Positions 33,196 through 43,243 of a stretch of DNA of 64,000 nt are shown piece after piece. The first letter of the stretch is position 1. Every line of letters starts with the position of its first letter. A program made the translations under genes and the position numbers. The notes under the pieces were generated by a model. That model was not told the origin of the DNA. It worked only from the letters and a program-made list of their open reading frames with translations, and ran no database searches. The stretch comes from Phormidium ambiguum IAM M-71 (GTDB lineage Bacteria > Cyanobacteriota > Cyanobacteriia > Cyanobacteriales > Aerosakkonemataceae), in the NCBI RefSeq assembly GCF_001904725.1, contig NZ_MRCE01000001.1, positions 143,167 to 207,166 of the forward strand. Reading direction: 5' to 3'.

Positions 33196-34797
33196 TTAAA
33201 ATAATGATGGTTGGATGAAGGTTTCCATTTCTTTTTCTGGTTTTCTAAAGGTGATATCTCCTAAACTCATATCAAAGTATTCTGGACGTTTTGTTTTAGT
33301 TAATAAATCTTCGATCGTTAAAATTTGAATGCGCGGATAATTTCTACCATTTCCAGCTTGATAAAATCCCGCTTTTGCTGCTTCGGTTAACATAGGTTTA
33401 GTTGGCTTGGTTAAAGTTACTAATAAACCAATATCTGCTTTGTTGTTTTGCACTGTCCCGATTAAATCTCTAACCATTGCTGCGTTAACGTTATCACCAC
33501 CTTTAACACTGACAATAATTTTGCGTTTAATTTCTTTACCATTCTCGAAATCACTAATATATCGCAAGCCATCTATTCCACCATCAGCACCTTTTTTCTT
33601 ACCTTGATATGGGGGAACTTCTACCAAAGAACAAGCCCACCATTGGAATTGATACTTGTCACGTCCGGCTAAATCTTTAGCACCTTCCAAATCTTTTGGT
33701 GTTCCATAAACATCGAAAGCAATACCAGGAAAAGCGGCTCTTAGACGGCTTTCAATTAAGGCAATGGCAAGATGAGTAATATCTATTCCAATCCATTGGC
33801 GATTCAGTTTTTGGGCAGCGTGTAAAGCAGTTCCACAACCACAAAAAGGATCTAAGATAATATCATCATGATTTGAACTAGCTTGAATGATTCTTTCTAA
33901 AAGAGCTACTGGTTTTTGTGTAGGATAACCAAGACGTTCTTTAGCTTGAGAATTTATTGGGGGAATGTCATCCCATAAAGCTTGTAAAGGAGTTCCTATT
34001 GTTTCATCAAGATATCGTTTTAGCCTGATTCCTCCAGCTTTAGTAAAATGCAAACGACCTTCACTATCCAGACGTTCCATAGTTTCAATTGGACAGCGCC
34101 AAAGAGAAGTTACTCCTTTATATTCATAAGTGTATCCACCGCCGGATAAACCTTTAGCAGTCAGATTATCATCTGTCCAGCGACGACCATCTGGATCGAC
34201 ATTTCTAAATCGTGCTTTATATTTTTCTTCATGGGCTAGGTAGATTTGATTCCAGCAATATTGGTCACTTTTTACGTAATACAAAATTATGTCTGTATTT
34301 GCACCATACTTTTTCGGATCGTTATGCGCGCTAGTGCGTTTCCAAGTAATTTCATTTCGGAAATTTCTCGCCCCAAAAATCAAATCTAAAATAATTTTTA
34401 GATAATGGCTAGCAGTTGGATCGCAATGTAAATACAAACTTCCAGTTGGTTTTAAAACTCGGTGCATTTCCACTAAACGCGCCGCCATCATTACCAAATA
34501 AGCCGATAAATCATTGTGTCCTAATCTCCTAATTAAAAGGTCGATAACTTCAGCTAATTCTCCATTTTTTTGGAACAACTCATTTAATGTTCGGCTTGAC
34601 TCATCGTTCCAGTGCCAAGTATCCTCAAAAGCAGTAATCTGAGCATGAGATGTGCTTCCCTGTTTCCGTCCGCCAAAAATCACATTGTAATCAGCACTAG
34701 AATTGAACGGTGGATCGAGATAAATTAGGTCAATGCTTTCACTAGCAATGCTGTCACGCAAAACATCCAGGTTATCACCGTAATAAAGTCTATTCAT
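33196..34797 (-). CDS. DNA methyltransferase fused to an Mrr-like C-terminal domain
   Basis: A 533-residue protein. The N-terminal ~350 residues are an N6-adenine/N4-cytosine methyltransferase: DLIYLDPPFNSSADY (motif IV DPPF) early, a target-recognition-like middle with TDDNLTAKGLSGGGYTYEYKG, and ILDPFCGCGTALHAAQ (AdoMet motif I) late, i.e. the beta-type order. The C-terminal ~150 residues carry KGADGGIDGLRYI and KIIVSVKGGDNVNAAMVRDLIG. This is a D...xVK pattern as in Mrr-type nuclease folds, followed by ADIGLLVTLTKPTKPM. It could be a single-chain modification/restriction enzyme or a methylase with an inactive nuclease. No separate endonuclease or specificity gene adjoins it. Confidence 0.85.
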   Translation of the reverse strand: MNRLYYGDNLDVLRDSIASESIDLIYLDPPFNSSADYNVIFGGRKQGSTSHAQITAFEDTWHWNDESSRTLNELFQKNGELAEVIDLLIRRLGHNDLSAYLVMMAARLVEMHRVLKPTGSLYLHCDPTASHYLKIILDLIFGARNFRNEITWKRTSAHNDPKKYGANTDIILYYVKSDQYCWNQIYLAHEEKYKARFRNVDPDGRRWTDDNLTAKGLSGGGYTYEYKGVTSLWRCPIETMERLDSEGRLHFTKAGGIRLKRYLDETIGTPLQALWDDIPPINSQAKERLGYPTQKPVALLERIIQASSNHDDIILDPFCGCGTALHAAQKLNRQWIGIDITHLAIALIESRLRAAFPGIAFDVYGTPKDLEGAKDLAGRDKYQFQWWACSLVEVPPYQGKKKGADGGIDGLRYISDFENGKEIKRKIIVSVKGGDNVNAAMVRDLIGTVQNNKADIGLLVTLTKPTKPMLTEAAKAGFYQAGNGRNYPRIQILTIEDLLTKTKRPEYFDMSLGDITFRKPEKEMETFIQPSLF

Positions 34798-35021
34798 TTC
34801 AATAAAAGCTATTCGTCAATCAACTTCTATACTGAAGAATACCCAGATTAGAAGCCATAAAAGCGACTTCTCAAAAAATAGATATATCTTTAATTTCTTC
34901 CCAGCTTTCCAACCACCACTTACCAACTACCGACCACCGACTACCCAACTAGTTAACAAAACTGACCCCAGAAGCCTTAAACTGGAGTTTACCCTATAAT
35001 GTTTGTCCCTACAGAGTAACT

Positions 35022-35747
35022 GTGCGAAAAAAAGTCATCGCTGGCAACTGGAAAATGTACAAAACTCAGGCAGAAGCGTCGGAGTTTTTGCTGAGTTTCT
35101 TACACAGCTTAGAAGAAACCCCGGAAGATCGGGAAATTGTTCTGTGTGTTCCTTTTACAGATTTAGGCATTTTATCGAAGAGTTTGCATGGTAGTCGCGT
35201 GCAACTGGGTGCCCAGAATGTTCACTGGGAGGAACAAGGCGCTTACACGGGCGAAATTGCTGCCCCGATGCTCACTGAGATTGGGGTACGATATGTGATT
35301 ATCGGTCACAGCGAACGCCGTCAGTATTTCAACGAAACTGATGAAACTGTGAATCTGCGAATTAAAGCAGCACAACGTTACAAACTAACTCCGATTCTTT
35401 GTGTTGGTGAAAGTAAGCAACAAAGGGATGCTGGAGAAACTGAATCTTTGATTATTAGTCAGTTAGAAAAAGGTCTAATTGATGTCGATCAAAACAATTT
35501 GATTATTGCTTATGAACCGATTTGGGCGATCGGTACTGGTGATACCTGCGAATCAACAGAAGCTAATCGCGTAATTGGCTTAATTCGCTCTCAATTAACT
35601 AATCCTAATGTTCCCATTCAGTACGGCGGTTCTGTTAAGGCTAATAATATCGATGAGATTATGGCTCAACCAGAAATTGACGGCGCACTGGTGGGAGGTG
35701 CTAGCCTCGAACCTGACAGTTTTGCTCGAATTGTAAATTATCAGTAG
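35022..35747 (+). CDS. tpiA: Triosephosphate isomerase
   Basis: A 241-residue glycolytic and Calvin-cycle enzyme interconverting dihydroxyacetone phosphate and glyceraldehyde 3-phosphate. Catalytic residues are visible: Asn and Lys in [11 protein letters not shown], His in [12 protein letters not shown] and Glu in [12 protein letters not shown]. The phosphate-binding ends [11 protein letters not shown] and GALVGGASL are also present. The length is normal. The start is GTG (MRKKVIAGN), with no strong Shine-Dalgarno in front. Confidence 0.97.
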   Translation: MRKKVIAGNWKMYKTQAEASEFLLSFLHSLEETPEDREIVLCVPFTDLGILSKSLHGSRVQLGAQNVHWEEQGAYTGEIAAPMLTEIGVRYVIIGHSERRQYFNETDETVNLRIKAAQRYKLTPILCVGESKQQRDAGETESLIISQLEKGLIDVDQNNLIIAYEPIWAIGTGDTCESTEANRVIGLIRSQLTNPNVPIQYGGSVKANNIDEIMAQPEIDGALVGGASLEPDSFARIVNYQ

Positions 35748-35749
35748 AG

Positions 35750-35805
35750 TTATTTGTCATTAGTTATAAGTGATTTTTAATTAACTAATAACTAATGACA
35801 AATAA
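35750..35805. terminator. 18-bp inverted repeat between tpiA and folP
   Basis: A perfect 18-bp inverted repeat, TTATTTGTCATTAGTTAT and its complement, with a 20-nt loop, two bases after the tpiA stop. The arms are built from the ATTAGT/TGTCATT units seen in cyanobacterial heptamer repeats. It may serve as a terminator or mRNA stabiliser; a run-through to folP is also possible. Confidence 0.6.
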
Positions 35806-35822
35806 TTTATAACCAATGACTA

Positions 35823-36668
35823 ATGAGTATTGACGAATTAACTATTGGCGATCGATCTTTTATCTGGGGAAAACGCACTTATTTAATGGGCGTTTTAAAC
35901 GTTACCCCAGATAGTTTTAGTGATGGTGGAGATTTTCATAATTTAGATGCAGCAATCTCCCAAGCCAAATTTTTAGTAGAATCTGGTGCAGATATTCTCG
36001 ATATTGGTGGTGAATCAACTCGTCCAAATTCGGAACAAGTTTCTTTAGAAGAGGAACTAAATCGAGTTTTACCTGTAATTGAAGCTATCCGCAAAGAATT
36101 AACTATTCCAATTTCTGTAGATACAACAAAAGCACAAGTAGCTAAAGCGGCTGTTCTTGCTGGCGCAGATATTGTTAATGATATTTCTGGAGCTACTTTT
36201 GATCCAGAAATGTTGCCAACGGTTGCTGAATTGGGTGTACCAATTGTGTTAATGCACATCCGGGGAACTCCGCAAACTATGCAACAATTGACAGATTATC
36301 AAGATTTAATTGGCGAAATTTTGCAGTTTTTAAAACAGCAAATTAATGCTGCGATCGCTGCTGGAATTGAACCGAATAAAATTATTATTGACCCTGGTAT
36401 TGGATTTGCCAAAAATTATCAGCAAAACTTAGAAATTTTACGTAGATTACCGGAATTTAAAAGTTTAAATTGTCCGATTTTAGTTGGGGTATCGCGCAAG
36501 AGTTTTATCGGACATATTTTAAATCAACCTGATGCAAAACAAAGAGTTTGGGGAACTGGTGCGGCTTGTTGTGCTGCGATCGCAAATTCTGCCGATATCC
36601 TCCGAGTTCATGATGTTAAAGAAATGCGTGATATTTCTTTAGTTGCTGATGCAATATGGCGAGTTTAA
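35823..36668 (+). CDS. folP: Dihydropteroate synthase
   Basis: A 281-residue folate-biosynthesis enzyme that joins p-aminobenzoate to dihydropterin pyrophosphate. Diagnostic motifs are YLMGVLNVTPDSFSDGG, ADILDIGGESTRPNSEQV, PISVDTTKAQVAKAA, ADIVNDISGA, PNKIIIDPGIGFAKN and LVGVSRKSFIG. The length and motif order are normal. Its stop codon directly abuts the stop of the convergent Band 7 gene, with no spacer. Confidence 0.96.
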   Translation: MSIDELTIGDRSFIWGKRTYLMGVLNVTPDSFSDGGDFHNLDAAISQAKFLVESGADILDIGGESTRPNSEQVSLEEELNRVLPVIEAIRKELTIPISVDTTKAQVAKAAVLAGADIVNDISGATFDPEMLPTVAELGVPIVLMHIRGTPQTMQQLTDYQDLIGEILQFLKQQINAAIAAGIEPNKIIIDPGIGFAKNYQQNLEILRRLPEFKSLNCPILVGVSRKSFIGHILNQPDAKQRVWGTGAACCAAIANSADILRVHDVKEMRDISLVADAIWRV

Positions 36669-37487
36669 TTACACAAAATCATCATCAATTTCTTGAATTT
36701 TTCCCGAATGCTTATCTGTTTTGAGCAATTCTGCTAATGCTTCATTCAACACTGATGGGTTCATAAATAAGATTTTAGAATTCGGACTTTCACTCAATTT
36801 TGAGTTAGCCTCAACATATTTTTGAGCTAAGAAAAATTGCAACACTTCTTGACCATGAGTTTGTTTTTGTAAGGCGTGAGAAATTCTTTCCATGTATTCA
36901 GCAGTACCTTCAGCATCTAAAATTGCTGCTCTTTTTCTAATTTCTGCTGCTCTTTGTTCCTCCATTGATTGTAAAACTTTGGGTGCTGGTTTAATATCTT
37001 TAACTTCCACCCTAGTTACTTTCACGCCCCAACTTTCTGTGGCTTCGTCTAATTGATGTAATAGTTTTTGGTTGATTTCTTTTCTACTAGAGTAAGTTTC
37101 TTCCAACTTCATTTGACCAATTTCCGATCGCAAAGTTGTTAAAACCAAAGTTTCAATTGCTTTTTCAACATCATCGATCGCATAATATGCTCTTTGCATA
37201 TTCAAAATTTGCCAATACACCACAGCGTCAGCTTTCAAAGACACATTATCACTAGTAATTGCGTCTTGAGGTTCAATATCTAAAACCTGTTCCCTAGTAG
37301 TTTCTTCCCAAACAATTGTATCCAAAAACGGCACAATAAAATTTAGCCCAGGTTTCAAAGTTCGCTGATATTTTCCTAAGCGTTCTACTAATGCTTCCGA
37401 ACCTTGACTAATTACCTTTCCCGAACTAAGTGGAACAATAGTAGCCCCTATAATCAGCAAAAAAAACGCAGATATGATGGCTTCCAT
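36669..37487 (-). CDS. SPFH/Band 7 (stomatin-like) membrane protein
   Basis: A 272-residue stomatin/prohibitin-family protein with an N-terminal membrane segment (AIISAFFLLIIGATIVPL). The SPFH domain follows (GSEALVERLGKYQRTLKPGLNFIVPFLDTI; EPQDAITSDNVSLKADAVVYWQI), then a helical flotillin-like region (MEEQRAAEIRKRAAILDAEGTAEY). Such proteins form membrane microdomain scaffolds and regulate proteases or channels. No NfeD partner gene is adjacent. Confidence 0.9.
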   Translation of the reverse strand: MEAIISAFFLLIIGATIVPLSSGKVISQGSEALVERLGKYQRTLKPGLNFIVPFLDTIVWEETTREQVLDIEPQDAITSDNVSLKADAVVYWQILNMQRAYYAIDDVEKAIETLVLTTLRSEIGQMKLEETYSSRKEINQKLLHQLDEATESWGVKVTRVEVKDIKPAPKVLQSMEEQRAAEIRKRAAILDAEGTAEYMERISHALQKQTHGQEVLQFFLAQKYVEANSKLSESPNSKILFMNPSVLNEALAELLKTDKHSGKIQEIDDDFV

Positions 37488-37547
37488 AGTAATTGATTTT
37501 CACTTTAATTCAATTTTTCTCCTTTCCCTCTCCTATTCTAACCTTTG

Positions 37548-39170
37548 TTAATTTTTCTGGGATTTAGCAGTAAACTTTAACCATTGAGAAATACTCGCAG
37601 GTAATTCTCGATTCAGTCTTAATGCTAATTTAGGAGTAGAAAGAGATTGAGCATAAACAGGGCTTAAAAAAGTTTGGTAAGTACTAGCTTCCGAGGTAAA
37701 TTGTTTGATAAAAGCTAAACTAACACCACGCACTAATTGTCGTAAAGGTTCAACTTCTTCTCCTGTACGTTCTTTGAGCAAAGTAATTTGTTGAGCTAAA
37801 TTTTCAGGATTTCCTACGCTTAAATGTGTTGCGCCTATGGCGGTGATTAAATACTTGTTACCTCCTAATTGTTTAAAAGGTTCTAATTGATGGGTAATTG
37901 CTGGAGTAAAAGCGTCTTCCGTACTTGCTAAAGTTAAAGTAGGAACTTTGACTTTACTTAACCCTGTTTCGCCAAATAGTTGTCCGACAACGGGATTTAA
38001 AATAATTGCGCCAACTACGCGGGAATCTCCCAATACGGGAACTTTTTTTAGATCGGTTGCTGCACATTGTAACCATTCTCCGGGAGATTGTAGTAGTGGA
38101 ACGATCGATTTACAATTTTGACGCAATGCTGGTAAATTTAACTCTGCTCCTGCTAAAGCTAAAGCAGTATAACCGCCTAAAGAATGACCAATTATAACTA
38201 CTTGTTTGGTGTTAAATTTCTCTTGTAATTCACCATATTTTTGATTCTTTTTAGATAATTCATCTAGTAAAAAACTTACGTCTTTTGGTCGATCGACAAA
38301 CTCTGATGCAGGCATTAAATCCTGTGGTTTATCACTAATTGATGCTTGAGAAACCCAATTAACATTACTTGCCGTATGTTCTAAAGCGGCAACGGTAATT
38401 CCTTGAGAAGCTAAATGGTGAGCCAAATAATTTAAAAATTTGCGATCGGCCCCAAAACCATGAGACATTACTACTAACGGCCCTTGGGTATTTTTAGCAT
38501 AATATAAATCTACCGGAATCAAGCGATTTCGCTGAGAATCCCTCAAATATAAAGCTTGCTGTTCTACTTTTTCTTTACCTAATTCTGCGGGATTTAAATT
38601 AGGATTAAATCTGGCAGCTGAGACATTTAATTCTGTTTTTAATAAAGGGCCAAGAGCTTCACTTTGCCAATAAGAAGGATTAAATTGCAAAGCTAAACCA
38701 ATTAAAGAAGTAGCTTCAATAGTAACATTTTCTCCAGGAATTGCTCGCAATACCCCAATTAAAGTTAACCCATTTGCTTGTCTAGCAGCTAAAGAAATTG
38801 CCAGTTGTAAAGTTTCGATTCTTGTATTAGGAAAAGCTCGACCGAAAGTTTTGAGTAGCTGTTCTGACATTGGCGATCGCAACCACTCTTGTAACACTTT
38901 ATCAGTCATTTTTGGATCGAGTTGCAACCGTTGAGAAAGTATTTCCTGTACTCTCGGAGTAAAAATTATTGATAATGGTTTAAGATTTTTTGGTAATTCG
39001 CCTGTTTTGGCAAATCTTTCTAAATCCGATACCTTAATAGACTGCTGAAAAGGCCCTAACTGTACAGTTAATCTTTCTACTGCTGTTGCTGACGTTCCCA
39101 TTCCCCAACTTAACACAAATCCCAGAAATAACTGACTCAGACTCAGACGCAACCAAGGTAATTTTTTCAT
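37548..39170 (-). CDS. Secreted alpha/beta hydrolase with DUF1400 domain
   Basis: A 540-residue cyanobacterial protein. The signal peptide covers about residues 1-30 (LFLGFVLSWGMGTSATAVE). A DUF1400 region at about 30-170 follows (LTVQLGPFQQSIKVSDLERFAKTGE), then an alpha/beta hydrolase domain with oxyanion-hole SHGFGADRKF, the nucleophile elbow VVIIGHSLGGYTALALAGAE (Ser), an acid region TLASTEDAF and a late His in IGATHLSVG. It resembles platelet-activating-factor acetylhydrolase-like lipases; the substrate is unknown, probably a lipid ester in the periplasm. Confidence 0.88.
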   Translation of the reverse strand: MKKLPWLRLSLSQLFLGFVLSWGMGTSATAVERLTVQLGPFQQSIKVSDLERFAKTGELPKNLKPLSIIFTPRVQEILSQRLQLDPKMTDKVLQEWLRSPMSEQLLKTFGRAFPNTRIETLQLAISLAARQANGLTLIGVLRAIPGENVTIEATSLIGLALQFNPSYWQSEALGPLLKTELNVSAARFNPNLNPAELGKEKVEQQALYLRDSQRNRLIPVDLYYAKNTQGPLVVMSHGFGADRKFLNYLAHHLASQGITVAALEHTASNVNWVSQASISDKPQDLMPASEFVDRPKDVSFLLDELSKKNQKYGELQEKFNTKQVVIIGHSLGGYTALALAGAELNLPALRQNCKSIVPLLQSPGEWLQCAATDLKKVPVLGDSRVVGAIILNPVVGQLFGETGLSKVKVPTLTLASTEDAFTPAITHQLEPFKQLGGNKYLITAIGATHLSVGNPENLAQQITLLKERTGEEVEPLRQLVRGVSLAFIKQFTSEASTYQTFLSPVYAQSLSTPKLALRLNRELPASISQWLKFTAKSQKN

Positions 39171-39263
39171 AGTATTGAACTTGATTAGGTGTGAAATTTA
39201 AGCTCAAATTCTAGGATAATCAATACTTCAGTTTTTGTGTTAATTATTTCAATTCTTACTTTT

Positions 39264-39301
39264 TGTAATCGCTTCAGCGATTTTTCCACTGAAGCGTTAC
39301 A
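39264..39301. repeat. Inverted repeat between aroA and the hydrolase gene
   Basis: TGTAATCGCTTCAG and CTGAAGCGTTACA form a near-perfect inverted repeat (one unpaired base) with an 11-nt loop. It begins ten bases after the aroA stop and could act as its terminator, although no T-run follows on the minus strand. Confidence 0.5.
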
Positions 39302-39310
39302 ATAACTAAG

Positions 39311-40663
39311 CTAATTACTTTGGCAAATTTGTTGCAAGGTAGATGTAAAGTTTGGATAAGAAATAGCAGCAGCTTCGGCACGGTTAATTGTCGTCACACC
39401 TTGAGCATTTAAACCTGCGATCGCTAAACTCATAGCTATTCGATGATCGGTAAAGCTATCAACATCTGCGCCAGTTAAAGAAGTGCCGCCAGTAATTTCT
39501 AAGCCATCGGGTAATTCAGTAACTTTTGCTCCCATTTTGTTTAATTGAGATGCCATAACTGCAATGCGATCGCTTTCTTTCACCCGTAACTCTTCAGCAT
39601 TGCGAATTACAGTTGTCCCTTCTGCAAATACCGCAGCTACGGCCAAAATGGGAATTTCATCAATTAATCTGGGAATAATATCACCCGCTATTTCGCAACT
39701 TTTCAACTTGCTATACTTAACTCGTAAATCTGCTACAGGTTCACCTGCAACTACTCTTTGATTTTCCGGTTGAATATCCGCACCCATCATTTCTAAAACT
39801 TCTAAAATTCCGGTGCGAGTTGGGTTAACACCGACATTTTCGACTAACAATTCTGAACCAGGAACGATCGCACCTGCCACTAACCAAAAAGCAGCAGAAC
39901 TAATATCACCCGGAACAATTACTGTTTGTCCTCGCAGTTTTGCACCAGAAGAAATTGTCACGCTATTTTGTTCTGGATTTACACTTAAATTTGCCCCAAA
40001 AGCTTGCAGCATTCTCTCACTATGATCGCGGGAAAGTGCAGGTTCAATTACAGTAGTTTCTCCTTCTGCCATTAAACCAGCTAACAGAATGCAGGACTTA
40101 ACTTGCGCGGAAGCAATGGGAGAATGATAAATAATTCCTTGTAATTGTTGACCTTGAATTGCTAAAGGTGCTAAAGAATTATCTTTGCGTCCCCAAATTG
40201 TCGCACCCATTTGTTGCAAAGGTTTGACTACACGGGACATCGGACGCGATCGCAAAGAACTATCTCCCGTAACCGTAAAAAATCTTCCCGGATGGGAAGC
40301 TAAAATTCCCAACATTAAGCGCAAAGTCGTGCCAGAATTACCTGCATTCAGAACATCTAAAGGTTCTTGTAAATTACCTAAACCAATACCTTGAACCTTA
40401 ACTAACTCAGTATTTAACGGGGAAATTTCTGCACCCAAAGCGCGAAAACACTCAGCAGTACTACGCGGATCTTCTCCTAAAAGTAATCCTTGAATTTGGG
40501 TTTCGCCTTCAGCAAGCGCACCTAACATTAACGCACGGTGAGAAATAGATTTATCTCCAGGGATTTGGATTTTGCCATGTAACGACAATCCAGAGAGAGG
40601 TTTTTCAATTACTAAAGATTGCTGACTTTCTACAACTTTTAACCTGACGAAGGGAACTGACAT
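39311..40663 (-). CDS. aroA: 3-Phosphoshikimate 1-carboxyvinyltransferase (EPSP synthase)
   Basis: A 450-residue shikimate-pathway enzyme joining phosphoenolpyruvate to shikimate 3-phosphate. Motifs: [87 protein letters not shown] and [15 protein letters not shown]. It looks complete. An N-terminal extension of about 25 residues precedes the first beta strand, as is common in cyanobacterial versions. It stands as a single gene. Confidence 0.96.
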   Translation of the reverse strand: MSVPFVRLKVVESQQSLVIEKPLSGLSLHGKIQIPGDKSISHRALMLGALAEGETQIQGLLLGEDPRSTAECFRALGAEISPLNTELVKVQGIGLGNLQEPLDVLNAGNSGTTLRLMLGILASHPGRFFTVTGDSSLRSRPMSRVVKPLQQMGATIWGRKDNSLAPLAIQGQQLQGIIYHSPIASAQVKSCILLAGLMAEGETTVIEPALSRDHSERMLQAFGANLSVNPEQNSVTISSGAKLRGQTVIVPGDISSAAFWLVAGAIVPGSELLVENVGVNPTRTGILEVLEMMGADIQPENQRVVAGEPVADLRVKYSKLKSCEIAGDIIPRLIDEIPILAVAAVFAEGTTVIRNAEELRVKESDRIAVMASQLNKMGAKVTELPDGLEITGGTSLTGADVDSFTDHRIAMSLAIAGLNAQGVTTINRAEAAAISYPNFTSTLQQICQSN

Positions 40664-40895
40664 TGGGATAGACTGGTGGTGGTGGACTGTGATGTTAGAT
40701 TCTACCCCAATACTGCTCAGTTAAGGGTGGGGGTAAAGCATTCAGACAAAAATCCAGTTTTTCCGCCATAAATTGCGATCGGAATGCTTTGCCTTTACAA
40801 ATGCAAAAATTCTTAACCGAGTTATGCTAAATCCTCACCTTTTCTTTGTCCGACTAGGATATTTTCCTCTTAGATATTCTCTTTTTCTTTAAATT

Positions 40896-41384
40896 ATGTT
40901 GACGCATCATCGCAAACCTGTGTGTCTATCTTTAGTTTCCACCGATCTGCCAATTTGGTCAGTGGTGGAAACATCGGCGACGCTGTATCAAAAAGACCGC
41001 CTCCGCTTTCATTTGCTTCTCACAGAACCCGGACTGGGGATGCAAGAAAGTAATGATGCGCCAGCGATCGCTTCTCCATTTGCAGCTTCTTCTCCCCGAC
41101 TTTTGTGGTTAGAAATTTCTCCCCATCGGGTAATTATGACTATGCAAGGAAATGGCAAATTAAGCTACCGCCATTTTTGGGAACGAGGAGTTTACGGTCT
41201 AAGTCGTTATTGGTTAAATAATGATTCTTTAAAAACTAATTGGCAACTGCGTTTGCGTAATTTCACTCGTAGCTTGGTTTTAACTGGACATCCTTTGCCA
41301 GAAAATTTGCGTCTAGAATATGATTTATGGTCAGAAAAAGTACAATTAGGTCGCTATGTTTTGAATTTGGAAATTCATCATTAG
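40896..41384 (+). CDS. Conserved hypothetical protein (162 aa)
   Basis: I do not recognise a named family. The protein is soluble, with no signal or membrane segment, and mixes beta-strand-like stretches (KPVCLSLVSTDLPIWSVVE; RLRFHLLLTEPGLGMQ) with SPRLLWLEISPHRVIMTM and a Trp/Tyr/Arg-rich centre (YRHFWERGVYGLSRYWLNN). The codon use and composition look like a real gene of the host. It is the only plus-strand gene between aroA and the convergent hypothetical and is followed by a short inverted-repeat element. Confidence 0.6.
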   Translation: MLTHHRKPVCLSLVSTDLPIWSVVETSATLYQKDRLRFHLLLTEPGLGMQESNDAPAIASPFAASSPRLLWLEISPHRVIMTMQGNGKLSYRHFWERGVYGLSRYWLNNDSLKTNWQLRLRNFTRSLVLTGHPLPENLRLEYDLWSEKVQLGRYVLNLEIHH

Positions 41385-41396
41385 TTGCCTATAACC

Positions 41397-41454
41397 CTTG
41401 CAAAAGTTCATCTGTGTTTATAGCAGTAAAAGACATATTTAGGACTTTTGCAAG
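41397..41454. repeat. Short element with CTTGCAAAAGT inverted ends
   Basis: A 58-bp segment bounded by perfect 11-bp inverted repeats CTTGCAAAAGT / ACTTTTGCAAG. It starts 13 bp after a stop codon. TTGCAAAAGTCC-type ends are frequent in cyanobacterial MITE-like elements. Confidence 0.6.
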
Positions 41455-41479
41455 AACTTTATGCCCGTCCATGAAAATA

Positions 41480-41863
41480 TTAATTAAAAAACTGCAAAGC
41501 TTTAGCAAAAATTGGTTGCTCTATTGAGCAAATTTTGACAACAGCTTCTACAAATTCGAGCAATTCTTGGTTAGGAGACGAATCAAAATTAACCGTTTTG
41601 CTGGCGGGATAAAGGCGATCGCCACAATTCAGTTCATTAGTTACCCCAGTTTTTAACACTGGGTCATTTTTGTCCCAAGTAACAACATTTCCTTGCCAAG
41701 TAAATTCAAACCAAACAATTTCTTCATTTTCTACTTTAAAAAACACATCGAAGTAAACATCTTTGCCTTGAAACCAGAAACGCCCAGGTTCTTTAGTACG
41801 TATCCAGTACAAAGATTCTGCAAGTTCCTTAATTTTCTGCTGGTCGGTGATTATTTTTACCAT
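41480..41863 (-). CDS. Hypothetical protein (127 aa)
   Basis: Not recognised. It is a small acidic soluble protein with alternating beta-strand pattern (GRFWFQGKDVYFDVFFKVENEEIVWFEFTWQGNVVTWD) and a helical C-terminus (NQELLEFVEAVVKICSIEQPIFAKAL). The pattern suggests an immunity-protein-like or small enzyme-accessory fold but nothing specific. The gap on its 5' side (41864-42082) shows no other gene. Confidence 0.5.
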   Translation of the reverse strand: MVKIITDQQKIKELAESLYWIRTKEPGRFWFQGKDVYFDVFFKVENEEIVWFEFTWQGNVVTWDKNDPVLKTGVTNELNCGDRLYPASKTVNFDSSPNQELLEFVEAVVKICSIEQPIFAKALQFFN

Positions 41864-42082
41864 GTTAGCTTTATCAAATTCGCTAATTAAATTCTCAATT
41901 GAAAAAAGACTAAATCGGGAAGTAGCGGCTTTAATATTTCATTAATTAGGAAAAACAAATTGATTAAAGGTGTCTCTTGCCACCTGCGGCTAACCCCACT
42001 GATTAAATTGTATAGCAACCACTAAGGCGTAATGAACTTTATTCGTTGGTAAAACCATTACCTTCTGGATTGGAGCCTTCTG

Positions 42083-43225
42083 CTATACATGAAGGGAAAT
42101 ATTTCCCGCTTCCACATAGAGAATTTGTGACGCATTTAGCCAAACTGGATCGAAAGCACTTAAATGAGTAGTAGTAATTAAAGTTTGAAATCGAGATTGG
42201 ATAGTTTCCAATAATTGATTTTGACGGTTTAAATCTAACTCTGCTAAAACGTCATCTAACAAAAGTAACGGCGGTTCACCAATCACTTCTTCAATTAATT
42301 TTAGTTCTGCTAATTTCAATGCTAACACTAAAGTTCGCTGTTGACCTTGAGAACCAAATTGCCTAGCTGGTGTTTGGTTAATCGAAAACTCTACTTCATC
42401 CCGATGAGGGCCTACTAATGTAGTACCTTGATGTTGTTCCGCAAGACTTCTTTGGTGTATTTTTTCCAAAAAAGCTTGTTGTAACCATTCTAAATCATCC
42501 TTTTCCATCACTACGCTAGGTAAGTATTTAATTTCTAATTTTTCCGTACTACCACTAATAGCTTGATGCCAGTTATGAGAAATTGGTGCTAACCTTTGTA
42601 AAGCTCTTGCTCGGCGACGCATTACTCGCACTCCAGCAGTAACTAATTGAGCATCCCATAAAGCTAACTCAGAACGGGAAACCGAAGAAATAGATCCATC
42701 ACTAATTATTCCTTGCTCCCGGATTTTTTTTAATAAAGCGTTACGTTGTCTAAGAATTTGATGATATTGCTGCAAAATATAAGCATAAAAAGGTTCTAAT
42801 TGAATAACTAAAGTATCGAGCCAATTGCGGCGATGTTCTGGCCCGCCTCTCACTAAATCTAAGTCTAAACTGGAAAATTGAACGGCGTTAATTGTCCCTA
42901 AAAAATCTATTTGTCGTTTTAGAGGTTCGCTACCATGACTCACACTCCGACGACCATTTCTCCGCAGAGTTAAAGCTAAATCGATTTCGCCTGTTTGTTT
43001 TTCTAAGATAGCGGTAATTTTACTCCATTCTGCACCTTCTTGGACTAAATCCCGATCGCGTGTCACTCGATGACTTTTTAAAGTAGAAAGTAACTCCACT
43101 GCTTCCAATAAATTTGATTTTCCCTGTGCGTTATTACCCACCAAAATAGTTTTTGGCGCACCAAATTCTACCCATTGATCTTGATAGTTACGGAACTGAA
43201 GTAAGTGTAAGTTTTTTAAATACAT
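42083..43225 (-). CDS. recF: DNA replication and repair protein RecF
   Basis: A 380-residue SMC-like ATPase that helps load RecA at gaps in the RecFOR pathway. Motifs: [20 protein letters not shown] at the N-terminus, Walker [37 protein letters not shown], the signature region [18 protein letters not shown] and Walker [15 protein letters not shown]. The frame runs another 58 codons upstream, but that part is translated heptamer repeat ([12 protein letters not shown]), so the ATG at MYLKNL is the real start. It is not next to dnaN or dnaA. Confidence 0.96.
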   Translation of the reverse strand: MYLKNLHLLQFRNYQDQWVEFGAPKTILVGNNAQGKSNLLEAVELLSTLKSHRVTRDRDLVQEGAEWSKITAILEKQTGEIDLALTLRRNGRRSVSHGSEPLKRQIDFLGTINAVQFSSLDLDLVRGGPEHRRNWLDTLVIQLEPFYAYILQQYHQILRQRNALLKKIREQGIISDGSISSVSRSELALWDAQLVTAGVRVMRRRARALQRLAPISHNWHQAISGSTEKLEIKYLPSVVMEKDDLEWLQQAFLEKIHQRSLAEQHQGTTLVGPHRDEVEFSINQTPARQFGSQGQQRTLVLALKLAELKLIEEVIGEPPLLLLDDVLAELDLNRQNQLLETIQSRFQTLITTTHLSAFDPVWLNASQILYVEAGNISLHV

Positions 43226-43243
43226 TGTTTGGGGACTGGGAAA

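Noticed and set aside
42083..43225. recF as evidence for a nearby replication origin
   Set aside because: In cyanobacteria recF is not reliably linked to dnaA or dnaN, and neither gene is in the window.
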